Shown here one piece after another: positions 44,932 through 53,377 of a stretch of DNA of 64,000 nucleotides (position 1 is the stretch's first letter; every line of letters begins with the position of its first letter). This DNA is from Planctomycetota bacterium (GTDB lineage Bacteria; Planctomycetota; Phycisphaerae; Sedimentisphaerales; Anaerobacaceae). A model generated the notes under the pieces. That model had not been told where the DNA came from and did not search any database. It worked only from the letters and a program-made list of their open reading frames with translations. Where the stretch lies: NCBI GenBank assembly GCA_019456145.1, contig VRUL01000017.1, positions 1-64,000 of the forward strand, in the 5' to 3' direction. The position numbers and the translations under genes are program-made.

Positions 44932-45169
44932 CAGGCTCAGCAACAATATTCGTCGGCTGCGTTTTGACAACGGCGAGATGACCCAGCAGCAGTTGGCTGA
45001 TAAAGCAGGTGTAACCCGCCAGACTATCATCGCCATCGAATCCGGCAAGTACGCACCATCGCTGCCTCTTGCTTTCAAAATAGCCCGCACTTTTGGAAAA
45101 CAGATAGAAGATATATTCCAATATGAGGATGAAGATTCTCAGTCTTCAGCGGCCGGTCCTGACGCTTGA
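44921..45169 (+). CDS. Xre-family transcriptional regulator
   Basis: An 82-residue protein that is nearly all helix-turn-helix: RLRFDNGEMTQQQLADKAGV and TRQTIIAIESGKYAPSL form the HTH_3 fold, followed by a short acidic tail. It belongs to the small YgzD-like group often encoded next to DUF2178 or DUF3796 membrane proteins. It probably represses its own operon through the inverted repeats at 43969-44007. GGAGGAAGA precedes the ATG. Confidence 0.9.
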   Translation: MGSNRLSNNIRRLRFDNGEMTQQQLADKAGVTRQTIIAIESGKYAPSLPLAFKIARTFGKQIEDIFQYEDEDSQSSAAGPDA

Positions 45170-46258
45170 CTATTTGAACTCCTGCAGCAGTTTCAGCAGC
45201 TTTCGGTCGAGCTTATGGCCGTGGAAATCCTCATATTTCACATCTTTGCGACCCGAATCGAGAATACCAAATGAGCCGCGGAAGTTCCAAAGCGCCAGGC
45301 CGATGCCATTACTGGTAAGGATTTCCAGGACGTCACGCAGCCAGGCCAGAACCACTTTGTGCGGCGTCTTATTATAAGTGCCGCCTTCACCGCAGTGTAC
45401 ACCCACGCCTTTCTTGGCAAGGTCAATCCATTTCTGATAATGTTGCTCCAAGCGTTTGCGGTCCCATCCGTGGCCGGGCCAGGCCGGCTCGGGATAATTC
45501 CTGCTGTTGACCCAGGAGGCCTTGTAGTGACTGATGAACATTGGCTGATACGCCCGTGTACTCTGGGCGATGCCAAGGTCGGCTAATTCCGGCGCCGGCT
45601 CATTGCCCCAGCTCATACCATCGGCTACGACGATGCGGTCGGGATTTATCTTGCGAATCGCCGCCACTGCCGTCCGGACTACGCGCTCGTGGTCGGCCCG
45701 GCTCATACGATTGCCGATTGAAGGCGGCTCATTGATCAAATCGAAGCTGAGTTTGTCCTTTGAAATGCCGCGATAACGCTTTGCCAGCATCTGCCAGTGA
45801 AAGCAGAATGCCTTGAGCGGCTCGGCATCTTTCCAGAGGTTATGCGGTTCGGTGAATTCACGGTTGACCGAATACCCCGGGCCGCGGTGAAAATTCAGGC
45901 TGATGTGGAGGCCGTATTTATCGGCGAGATGCACGGCCCGGTCGATTTTGGCCAGCATTGGCTCGTGGAGCTTATAATCGTCGCCATCCTTTATCCACAG
46001 CCGATAACACATCGGTAAACGAACGAAGTCAAAGCCCAGGTCACGTATCCAGCGGAAGTCATCCTCAGACCAATCACCTTTGCTTCGCATCGTGAACATA
46101 TCCAGCAGGTTGAATCCACGCCAGCGGGGCAGCGCTGTCTGAGCTACAGATTTGCTCTTTTTTCCTTCTTTCTTTGGTTCACCTGCATATCCGGGCAGTG
46201 CCGCTGCAACCGCCCCGGCGGCCGCCATCTTCAAAAAGTTCCGTCGATCATTTTCCAT
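45170..46258 (-). CDS. Tat-exported glycoside hydrolase family 5 (cellulase-like)
   Basis: A 362-residue enzyme with a Tat signal (DRRNFLKMAAAGAVAAALPG). The acid/base Glu lies in LSFDLINEPPSIG and the probable nucleophile in VGVHCGEGGTYN, as in GH5. The TIM barrel has WGNEPAPELAD and the ALWNFRGSFGILDS C-terminal loop. It should cleave beta-glucan or beta-mannan type chains outside the cytoplasm; the exact substrate is unknown. It ends one base after the convergent Xre gene. Confidence 0.88.
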   Translation of the reverse strand: MENDRRNFLKMAAAGAVAAALPGYAGEPKKEGKKSKSVAQTALPRWRGFNLLDMFTMRSKGDWSEDDFRWIRDLGFDFVRLPMCYRLWIKDGDDYKLHEPMLAKIDRAVHLADKYGLHISLNFHRGPGYSVNREFTEPHNLWKDAEPLKAFCFHWQMLAKRYRGISKDKLSFDLINEPPSIGNRMSRADHERVVRTAVAAIRKINPDRIVVADGMSWGNEPAPELADLGIAQSTRAYQPMFISHYKASWVNSRNYPEPAWPGHGWDRKRLEQHYQKWIDLAKKGVGVHCGEGGTYNKTPHKVVLAWLRDVLEILTSNGIGLALWNFRGSFGILDSGRKDVKYEDFHGHKLDRKLLKLLQEFK

Positions 46259-46373
46259 TTTTATTTCCTCCTAATTTGTCTGGAACGTGTGATTATTACC
46301 ATTTTGGTTGTTATCAGTCAAGTAAATTTGGATTTTAGCCGGTATTCTCGGACTGGCAATGCAGCTTTTAAGT

Positions 46374-46402
46374 TGACAGCCGGGTCGATAGCTGCTATAA
46401 TA
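46374..46402 (+). promoter_or_regulatory. Consensus sigma-70 promoter of the cdaA operon
   Basis: TTGACA (46374-46379), 17 bp, TATAAT (46397-46402): a perfect match in both hexamers. The predicted leader of about 108 nt contains a CCGGCT/AGCCGG stem (about 46449 and 46486) with a 30-base loop. Confidence 0.75.
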
Positions 46403-46516
46403 GGCTAATACATAGCGGTGGATTCTGTGCTGCTATAGTGAATATACCGGCTGATAGGTACAAAAGCTATTATCCAGGAGATATAGCCGGCTTGTTAAAT
46501 TTCAAAAGAGGGAACA

Positions 46517-46750
46517 ATGATGAAAAAAACTTATGTTTTTGTCTGTAAGGTGATTTTGGCTGTCTTCTTATGTGCTTTGGTTTTCTTGCCCTATGGCTGT
46601 TCTTTCCAGCAGCCGGGTGAGACTGTGGCTGAAGGGAGTAGAAGGCACAAACGCATTCTTCGTATTAATCAGCAGGAGATGATGGCAGATATAGACCAGG
46701 TCTTGCTCCTGGATAAGCCGAGCAAGCTTACAGATAAAAGAGTACCCTGA
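46517..46750 (+). CDS. Small lipoprotein
   Basis: A 77-residue protein with a signal peptide and lipobox LPYGC (Cys at about residue 28), so a lipoprotein of about 50 residues after processing. The mature part is charged. AGAGGGAACA precedes the ATG. It is the first gene behind the consensus promoter and is followed 94 bp later by cdaA. No family recognised. Confidence 0.7.
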   Translation: MMKKTYVFVCKVILAVFLCALVFLPYGCSFQQPGETVAEGSRRHKRILRINQQEMMADIDQVLLLDKPSKLTDKRVP

Positions 46751-46844
46751 TACATAGATCGCAAGGGCACAAATTATGATTGCATAAATCAAAGCTTCTC
46801 TTGTGCTCCTATGTTCTTGTACGCTCGTAAAAAGGATTTGATTT

Positions 46845-47705
46845 GTGGAAACGTTCCTGGACTATTTCTACCGGGTGGCAGGGTATGAATGGTGGCGTGT
46901 TTTTGTCGAGTTGTTTCTCATCGGCTTTGTTGTTTACTGGGTTGTGGATTTTCTCGAAGGTACTCGCGGAGAAAGGTTATTCCGAAGCGTAATATTGATT
47001 CTCATTGCCGGCGTGCTGATTTTAAACCTGGTAGCCGAGCAACTTAGATTCGAACGCCTGGAGTATCTTTATCGGGGCTTTTTAATTGGTGTCCTGGTCA
47101 TTGCTGTCATAGCGTTTCAGCCGGAAGTTCGAAGGGCACTTATACGAATAGGCCAGCCCAGGTTTTGGGCAGGTTCATCACAGCAGTTAGCAAAAACCAT
47201 CGAAGAAATCGTCACCGCCGTAACTGAGCTTTCCGCTGTCCGAACTGGAGCTATCATTGTTATTGAGAAGCGGGTAGCCTTAGGTGAGTTTGTAGAAGCT
47301 GGCGTACGAATTGATGCCAGGGTCACCGCTGAGCTGCTCAAGACTATTTTTTATCCCGGCTCGGCCCTTCACGATATGGCCGTGATAATACGAGGCGATA
47401 GAGTAGTCGCCGCCAGGGTGCAGTTGCCTTTGGCTGAAGCCGGCAGTATCGACGGGATTGAACTGGGTTCCCGGCACCGGGCCGCTATAGGTATCACGGT
47501 AGGTTCGGACGCCGCCTGTTTAGTAGTAAGTGAGGAAACCGGTGTCATTACGCTTGCCCAGAGGGGAAAGTTGAACCAAAACATAAGCGAGTCTCAGCTA
47601 AGAAAACAGTTGGCCAGCACAATGGCCGAGTATGTACCAATTGTCGAGAGGCTATGGGGGCATCCCGGTAAAGACACTGGCCAGGGACAAAAAGATTTGG
47701 TATAG
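46845..47705 (+). CDS. cdaA: CdaA-type diadenylate cyclase
   Basis: A 286-residue membrane protein: three helices (about 18-90) and a DisA_N/DAC domain (about 105-265). LGSRHRAAIGITVGSD supplies the RHR motif. The other catalytic motif, normally HDGA, reads HDMA here (47370-47381). The enzyme makes c-di-AMP from two ATP and is usually encoded with CdaR, as here. The start is GTG 46845 with AAAGGA nine bases before. Whether the Gly-to-Met change is tolerated cannot be told from sequence. Confidence 0.88.
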   Translation: METFLDYFYRVAGYEWWRVFVELFLIGFVVYWVVDFLEGTRGERLFRSVILILIAGVLILNLVAEQLRFERLEYLYRGFLIGVLVIAVIAFQPEVRRALIRIGQPRFWAGSSQQLAKTIEEIVTAVTELSAVRTGAIIVIEKRVALGEFVEAGVRIDARVTAELLKTIFYPGSALHDMAVIIRGDRVVAARVQLPLAEAGSIDGIELGSRHRAAIGITVGSDAACLVVSEETGVITLAQRGKLNQNISESQLRKQLASTMAEYVPIVERLWGHPGKDTGQGQKDLV

Positions 47706-47719
47706 TTCGGCAAGTCAAA

Positions 47720-48760
47720 ATGATAAGAAAGCCAAAATACGGCAAAATAGCGATTGTTGTATTCATCACAATCTTAATCTGGGTCTGTGCGGACCTGGCC
47801 CTGGATGAAGAGTTGCCTGTTCCGAATACTACGATTAGTATTGTCAAGTCTAATCCCAAACTTTGGGTGAGTTTCGACGATGCACCCTCGATTACTATTG
47901 AGGAAATGGTTCTTAAAGGTCCCCTGCGAAATATTGGTGAGATAAGGAGGAAATTAGAAGAGGAGGAGGGGCTGGAAATTAACTTTGATGCTGCAAAAGA
48001 AAAAATGAATGAACCTGGCACCTATCCTTTACCCCTGCTGCCATTCCTGCAGAAAGATAATGAGATAAAAAGGCTTGGCCTCAAAGTCGAATCCTGCAAG
48101 CCGGAGGTGCTCTCGGTCAAGGTTGTTGGGCTCGTTAGCAAGCGGTTGGATGTAAAGTGTGTGGATGAGGACCAAAGCCCAATAGGCGAAGCAATCGTTG
48201 AGCCGCCACAGGTGGATATGCTTGTGCCGGCCGATTGGGGCGCAGATAAACTCATCGCGGAAGTTTTGCTGACAAGCAGGGAAATTAATCAGGCGAGTTT
48301 CTCAGCCATTAAACAAACACCGTACATTAACCTGGCGCCCGGCCAGACCAGAGAGGCCCCCCAACCTGTCGCAATTACAATGCCGCCTGAACCGGATCGG
48401 CTTACTAACTACACCATAACAGCGCCAACGCTTAGTATCGCCTTAAGTCCGACCCTGCAGGGTAAATACTATGTTGAGGTAACCAATTGGGATGAGCTGG
48501 GCCCCATTTATATCAAAGCCACCCCTGATGCCGAACAGGCCTACAAGCTACAACCATTGCCCCGAATGACACTGTATATTCTTGACGGTGACGTAGAAAA
48601 GGGCGAAGAAGTACAGCAAAAAAAGGTCGTTTACAATTTCCCCCAGGAATTCGTGCGCAAAAGGGAAATTGAGCTGAAAAATCCGCAGCAGCCGGCAGAA
48701 GCCAAGTTTAAGTTGATACCTGTATCTCCTGCTGAGGCTCCAAAGGGTGCCGAAGAATAA
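47720..48760 (+). CDS. YbbR-domain protein, CdaR-like
   Basis: A 346-residue protein with one N-terminal membrane helix (about 9-27) followed by YbbR-like extracytoplasmic domains (for example LKVESCKPEVLSVKVVGLVS). CdaR proteins control CdaA activity. It lies 14 bp after cdaA, so the two are cotranscribed. Pro-rich segments near residues 205-235 and 325-345 separate the domains. Confidence 0.85.
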   Translation: MIRKPKYGKIAIVVFITILIWVCADLALDEELPVPNTTISIVKSNPKLWVSFDDAPSITIEEMVLKGPLRNIGEIRRKLEEEEGLEINFDAAKEKMNEPGTYPLPLLPFLQKDNEIKRLGLKVESCKPEVLSVKVVGLVSKRLDVKCVDEDQSPIGEAIVEPPQVDMLVPADWGADKLIAEVLLTSREINQASFSAIKQTPYINLAPGQTREAPQPVAITMPPEPDRLTNYTITAPTLSIALSPTLQGKYYVEVTNWDELGPIYIKATPDAEQAYKLQPLPRMTLYILDGDVEKGEEVQQKKVVYNFPQEFVRKREIELKNPQQPAEAKFKLIPVSPAEAPKGAEE

Positions 48761-48843
48761 AGAAAGCTATTACTGCCTCGACGGTCATCCACAATGACGG
48801 TGTGAATATTCCCTCCGATTTTAACAAGAAGCCAATTTCCCTC

Positions 48844-48869
48844 GAAAAAGAAAGCCGCTTCTTTTTTTC
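48844..48869. terminator. Bidirectional terminator between cdaA operon and cstA
   Basis: AAAAAGAAaGC and GCTTCTTTTTTT form a stem flanked by A- and T-runs, so it can end transcripts from both convergent sides. It lies four bases after the cstA stop. Confidence 0.6.
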
Positions 48870-48872
48870 TGC

Positions 48873-50549
48873 TCAATCGCCTGCCCGCTTATCGGCAGTT
48901 GCTGCTCTTGCTCGTATACCACTAACCAATCCCGTGATAGAGAGAAATATCGCCAGAATTATGAGTATCACCGCTATTGTTGCCAGCATAATATTAGGTT
49001 TTTCAGCGGTAACAAAGCTGTGGGTTTTGTATACCAGCGCGCCAATTGTGGTCACGAGCATTATAACAGCCGGGATTGCGGTAAAGAGGAACCTCCGATT
49101 ACGGCTCAGAAGATACACACTTGCAACGATAAGAACAAGACTGGCAATGAGTTGATTTGAAGCACCGAATATCGGCCAGATAGCCTTCCAGTTACCCAGA
49201 GCAAGCGCGCCCGAGAGAACACCCACAAACAAAACGGCCACATACTTGTTCTTCATAATCTTTATGCCCAATGTCTCTCCAAGCAGCTCATTGCACAGAT
49301 AGCGGGTTATTCTTGTCGCTGTATCAAGGGTTGTCATGATGAACGTCTTTAGCATAGTGATACCTACAAGTGTACCCAAGCCGCCGAAAAACACTTTTGT
49401 AAGCTGTCCATAACCGGCCCCGAATGCCTTAATCCAGTTCCCGCCTTTGGTAAGTTCCTGAAATACAAGTCCTTCTGCACCGTCAGGAGCGCTCTTCCAG
49501 TACAAGCCGGCCGCAACTGCCATAACAGCCAGAATCGCAAGCGCACTTTCCATAATCATAGCCCCGTAGCCGATAATCCTGGCATCACGCATCCGCGGAA
49601 TCTGCTTCGAAGTCGTTCCGCTTGCGACCAGACTATGGAATCCGCTGATGGCACCACATGCGATTGTAACAAACATCATAGGCCACATCCATCCGGCCTT
49701 AGTGGAAAAAGAGATAACGCTGGGTGCCTGCATATCCGGGCGCGTAACAACAAGGCCCAAAAAACCAAAGAACAAGCCTATGTACAGTACCGCTCCTGCA
49801 AGATGGTCTCTTGGCTGAAGCAGCATTGTTATGGGCGTTACAGATGCGATCATACCGTAGATAAGCAGTATAACGGTCCACCAGGCTGCGGCATTTTTCA
49901 CGCCGAGTTTAACCAGATCGATCGGAACATAGTATCCAGTTACAATCAGGCCAAGCAGCAGCAGCACTCCTATTATAGAGCATAACAATACGGGCAACTG
50001 TACACGGTACATCAGGATACCGACAATCAGGGCCACAATTATAAGTCCAAAAGTGGGAATTACAACCGCAGGCGTTGTTGCCAGGGTCTTGCCTGCGATG
50101 GCTGCAAAGACTGCGACAACGAGGATCAGAGCTAAAAAGGCGAACACGCCGAAAAGATTCTTGCTCGTCTTGCCCATTACAGACTCTGTAACAGTAGTAA
50201 TGGATTTACCCTGATTTAGCAGTGACATCACAAGCGCTATAAAGTCGTGTACCGCTCCGATGAAAATTCCACCGACCACAATCCAGATAACTGCGGGAAG
50301 CCATCCCCAATAAAGGCACGCAATCACAGGCCCTATTATAGGTGCAGCCCCGGCAATAGAAGCGAAATGGTGCCCGAAAAGAATCGTCCAGTGCTTGGCC
50401 GGAACATAGTCAACACCGTCACTCATCGAAACAGAAGGTGGTATCTCATTGTCATCGAGCCCTATCCATTGTTTGACCCTCTTGCTGTAGAAGATGTACC
50501 CTAAAACCAATAGAAGAACCGAAACCCCTGCAACAAACAGCGAACTCAT
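48873..50549 (-). CDS. cstA: Carbon starvation protein CstA
   Basis: A 558-residue polytopic membrane protein with the CstA signature AKHWTILFGHHFASIAGAAP and the GVHD-like GAVHDFIAL. About 14-16 helices. CstA proteins import peptides or pyruvate under carbon limitation. It lies 22 bp downstream of der on the same strand and is probably cotranscribed. The protein is shorter than the roughly 700-residue E. coli CstA, closer to the compact forms. Confidence 0.93.
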   Translation of the reverse strand: MSSLFVAGVSVLLLVLGYIFYSKRVKQWIGLDDNEIPPSVSMSDGVDYVPAKHWTILFGHHFASIAGAAPIIGPVIACLYWGWLPAVIWIVVGGIFIGAVHDFIALVMSLLNQGKSITTVTESVMGKTSKNLFGVFAFLALILVVAVFAAIAGKTLATTPAVVIPTFGLIIVALIVGILMYRVQLPVLLCSIIGVLLLLGLIVTGYYVPIDLVKLGVKNAAAWWTVILLIYGMIASVTPITMLLQPRDHLAGAVLYIGLFFGFLGLVVTRPDMQAPSVISFSTKAGWMWPMMFVTIACGAISGFHSLVASGTTSKQIPRMRDARIIGYGAMIMESALAILAVMAVAAGLYWKSAPDGAEGLVFQELTKGGNWIKAFGAGYGQLTKVFFGGLGTLVGITMLKTFIMTTLDTATRITRYLCNELLGETLGIKIMKNKYVAVLFVGVLSGALALGNWKAIWPIFGASNQLIASLVLIVASVYLLSRNRRFLFTAIPAVIMLVTTIGALVYKTHSFVTAEKPNIMLATIAVILIILAIFLSITGLVSGIRARAATADKRAGD

Positions 50550-50571
50550 TTCATAGATTCCTTGATTCTAT

Positions 50572-51900
50572 TTATCGTGTTCTTCGTTCTCGGTGCCTTC
50601 GAGCCAGCAGCCTTATCGGCACCTCACCTATCGGCAGCATCGATTGCAGCCTGCCTTTAATAAACCGCATATAATTTTCTTCAAAAAGCTCCGGTATGTT
50701 CACGAACATTAGTATCGTAATCGGATTAACGGCGATCTGTGTCGCGTAATAAATCTTTGGCCAATGTGATTTACGTTTGGCTGTGCTGACATGTTCGCCC
50801 TTGATCATTTCAAATACCTTGTTCAATTTGGCAGTGGGTATCCACGTAATTGTTTGCTTGAAGATGTCGGACGCCAAATCCAAAACGCTCTGGACATTCT
50901 TTGCTCTGGTTGCAGTAGTAAAAGCTATCGGTGTATACTTTAATCCCGGCAGCAGCTTTGTCAAATACTCCTCGTAGTCGCCGGTCGTTGCCGATTCTTT
51001 GGCCAGGTCCCACTTGTTGACAACTATTATGCAGCTTTTGTATTCCTCAGCGATGAATCGGGCCAATTTTTTATCAACCTGTGAAACCGGCAGCGTGGCA
51101 TCTATCAGAAGCAGCACGACATCAGCCCGGCGGACAGACTGTGTCACACGGACGTAGCTGTAAAACTCAATACTGTCAGCTATTTTGCTCTTTTTCCTTA
51201 CTCCTGCGGTATCAATAACAATGATGGTTTTGTCGTTTTTCTCAAACCGTACGTCCACGGCGTCTCTTGTTGTCCCCGGCGTTTCGCTGACAATCACCCT
51301 CTCAGAACCCACCATAGCATTGACAAGCGTGCTCTTGCCGGCGTTTCGCTTGCCGACTATCGCGATTTTCATAACAGGCTCCGGCGGCTTGGCCGATTCC
51401 AGATGCTCGATCTTCTCAAAAATCAGGTCCAGCAGCACCGCCTTATTAAGATTATTCTTCACGGAAATACAAAGAAACTCACCAAAACCCAATTTAGAGA
51501 ATTCCCCCGCAGTCGGAAAGAGCCTTGCAGTATCAGCTTTATTGGCAACACCGATAACGTCAAGCTCGTTTTTACGCAGGAGCCGGGCTATTGTTTGGTC
51601 CAATGGCACCACTCCATCCCGGATATCGACCAAGAACAGCACAAGGTTCGCCGACTCAATCGCCCGCCATATTTGCTGCTCGATATGCTCGCTCAACTGG
51701 TCGCTATCGACTATCCCATATCCGCCGGTATCGATAAGCTCGAAGTACTTCTCGTCTCTTCCTATAAAGGTACTGACGCGGTCTCTCGTAACGCCTGCCG
51801 TCGGCTCGACGATACTTATCATCGCACCGGCCAGTGCGTTAAAGAGACTGCTCTTTCCCACATTAGGCCGGCCAATTATTGCAATCACCGGTAAAGCCAT
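50572..51900 (-). CDS. der: GTPase Der (EngA)
   Basis: A 442-residue tandem GTPase. The first G domain has GRPNVGKSSLFN, DTGGY and ANKAD; the second has GKRNAGKSTLVN, DTAGV and NKWD; a KH-like domain forms the C-terminus (about 350-442). It acts in 50S ribosome maturation. The third-last region RLLARRHRERRTR is basic, as usual. cstA follows in the same direction. Confidence 0.97.
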   Translation of the reverse strand: MALPVIAIIGRPNVGKSSLFNALAGAMISIVEPTAGVTRDRVSTFIGRDEKYFELIDTGGYGIVDSDQLSEHIEQQIWRAIESANLVLFLVDIRDGVVPLDQTIARLLRKNELDVIGVANKADTARLFPTAGEFSKLGFGEFLCISVKNNLNKAVLLDLIFEKIEHLESAKPPEPVMKIAIVGKRNAGKSTLVNAMVGSERVIVSETPGTTRDAVDVRFEKNDKTIIVIDTAGVRKKSKIADSIEFYSYVRVTQSVRRADVVLLLIDATLPVSQVDKKLARFIAEEYKSCIIVVNKWDLAKESATTGDYEEYLTKLLPGLKYTPIAFTTATRAKNVQSVLDLASDIFKQTITWIPTAKLNKVFEMIKGEHVSTAKRKSHWPKIYYATQIAVNPITILMFVNIPELFEENYMRFIKGRLQSMLPIGEVPIRLLARRHRERRTR

Positions 51901-52087
51901 AGGTTCTATCCGTATCTAATCTATAAGGCTGTAGTTATAAGAAAAGTCAAGTATACCACAAAAACCAGCCATTTGAAATCACAATACCAATCGCCGAACA
52001 TCGCTGCGCAGGAATCGCCACACACCAAATAACCGTTGGCGCCGATTGAGACCCGGCTTGGCGTCTGGGAAATGCCGGGACAAAATT

Positions 52088-52117
52088 TTGACACCACCGT
52101 CATATTAGCTGTATAAT
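52088..52117 (+). promoter_or_regulatory. Promoter of the WYL regulator gene
   Basis: TTGACA (52088-52093) and TATAAT (52112-52117) with an 18-bp spacer, both perfect hexamers, about 64 bp before the ATG. Confidence 0.65.
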
Positions 52118-52180
52118 AACAATCCTGTTTGACTGTTAAACGGAAAGGGAGCAAATAGAATTGATTCAAGGAGCCAGGCT

Positions 52181-53152
52181 ATGAAATCCAGCAGGATAAG
52201 TAGGGTCATGCAGATTTTAACGACATTACAGGCAGGAAAAGGCTATGCTGTTAGTGATATGTCCAAAATGTTTGGGACGAGCCGGCGAACGCTCTTCCGC
52301 GATTTGAAAGAGCTGCGGGCGGTCGGCGTGCCGTTTCGCTACGATACCGGGACCGGCGGATATACCATCGAGCCCGAGTTTTTCCTGCCGCCTTTAGACT
52401 TGAACCTGCAAGAGGCACTGAGCCTGCTCCTGCTGGTCTACAATGCACGGAACCAGATACAGTTGCCGTTCAAAAATTCGGCGTTGCTGGCAGCCCTGAA
52501 AATCGAAAACAATCTGCCTTTCAAGATCAGACAATACTGCAATACAGCCCTGCAGAATGTCTCTGCCAAACCCGTTGCCCAGGCGCCTACGAAATTGCTG
52601 GACATGATCTTTGCACAATTGCAAAAGGCTATAACCAAAAAACATAAGGTGAATATTCGTTACAATTCACTTTTTGAGGGTGAAGTTATTGAGCTACATT
52701 TAAATCCCTATCATCTGCTGTATAACCAACGGGCCTGGTATGTGCTGGGCTTCTCGAACATGCACAAAAGCATACGCACATTTAAGCTCAACCGCATCTG
52801 TGAACTAAATAATACCGAACAATGTTTCCTCGGTGGTGAAAATTTTGATTTGTCTGACTACTTTGGCAAGGCCTGGTCAATGATACCGGAAGGCAGAGTG
52901 TATAATATCAAGCTGCGGTTCCTGCCAAAGGTAGCTAATAATGTCACCGAGGTGCAATGGCACGATACACAACAGGTCACTCGCAACAGCGACGGCTCGG
53001 CCACTGTGGAGTTTCGCGTTGACGGCCTGGGTGAAATAACCTGGTGGATTCTCGGCTATGGCGACCAGGTCCAGGTCCTGGCGCCAAAGTCGCTGCGAAA
53101 GAGGGTCGTGGAAAAGGCCAAAAATATGATCAAACTAAATGAGCAGATATAA
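52181..53152 (+). CDS. HTH/WYL-domain transcriptional regulator
   Basis: A 323-residue YafY/DeoR-type regulator: HTH_11 (about 5-60, with SDMSKMFGTSRRTLFRDLKE), WYL domain (about 150-230, LHLNPYHLLYNQRAWYVLGF) and a WCX-like C-terminus. WYL proteins bind small ligands or nucleic acid ends and act as repressors or activators. It precedes the oxidoreductase/sulfatase locus on the same strand by 225 bp and is a candidate regulator of it. Confidence 0.9.
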   Translation: MKSSRISRVMQILTTLQAGKGYAVSDMSKMFGTSRRTLFRDLKELRAVGVPFRYDTGTGGYTIEPEFFLPPLDLNLQEALSLLLLVYNARNQIQLPFKNSALLAALKIENNLPFKIRQYCNTALQNVSAKPVAQAPTKLLDMIFAQLQKAITKKHKVNIRYNSLFEGEVIELHLNPYHLLYNQRAWYVLGFSNMHKSIRTFKLNRICELNNTEQCFLGGENFDLSDYFGKAWSMIPEGRVYNIKLRFLPKVANNVTEVQWHDTQQVTRNSDGSATVEFRVDGLGEITWWILGYGDQVQVLAPKSLRKRVVEKAKNMIKLNEQI

Positions 53153-53377
53153 GTCTCTCACGATTTTTTTCAGCTTTTTCTTTTGACGCCAGTTGTGGTT
53201 TTGGTTACAATTGCAAGTCCATTTTGATTCGCGCAGCGCCCCTTACCGGGCTTTCGTCAGGCAGATATAGTTGCAAATAAAGCCGTTGAGCGGTCTCTGG
53301 CGGCTGTAAGGAGTGTGAAACTAAAGGGGAAAAATTCGAAAGAAAGTACTCATAGAAGGTAAGAAGGAGGAAAACGC

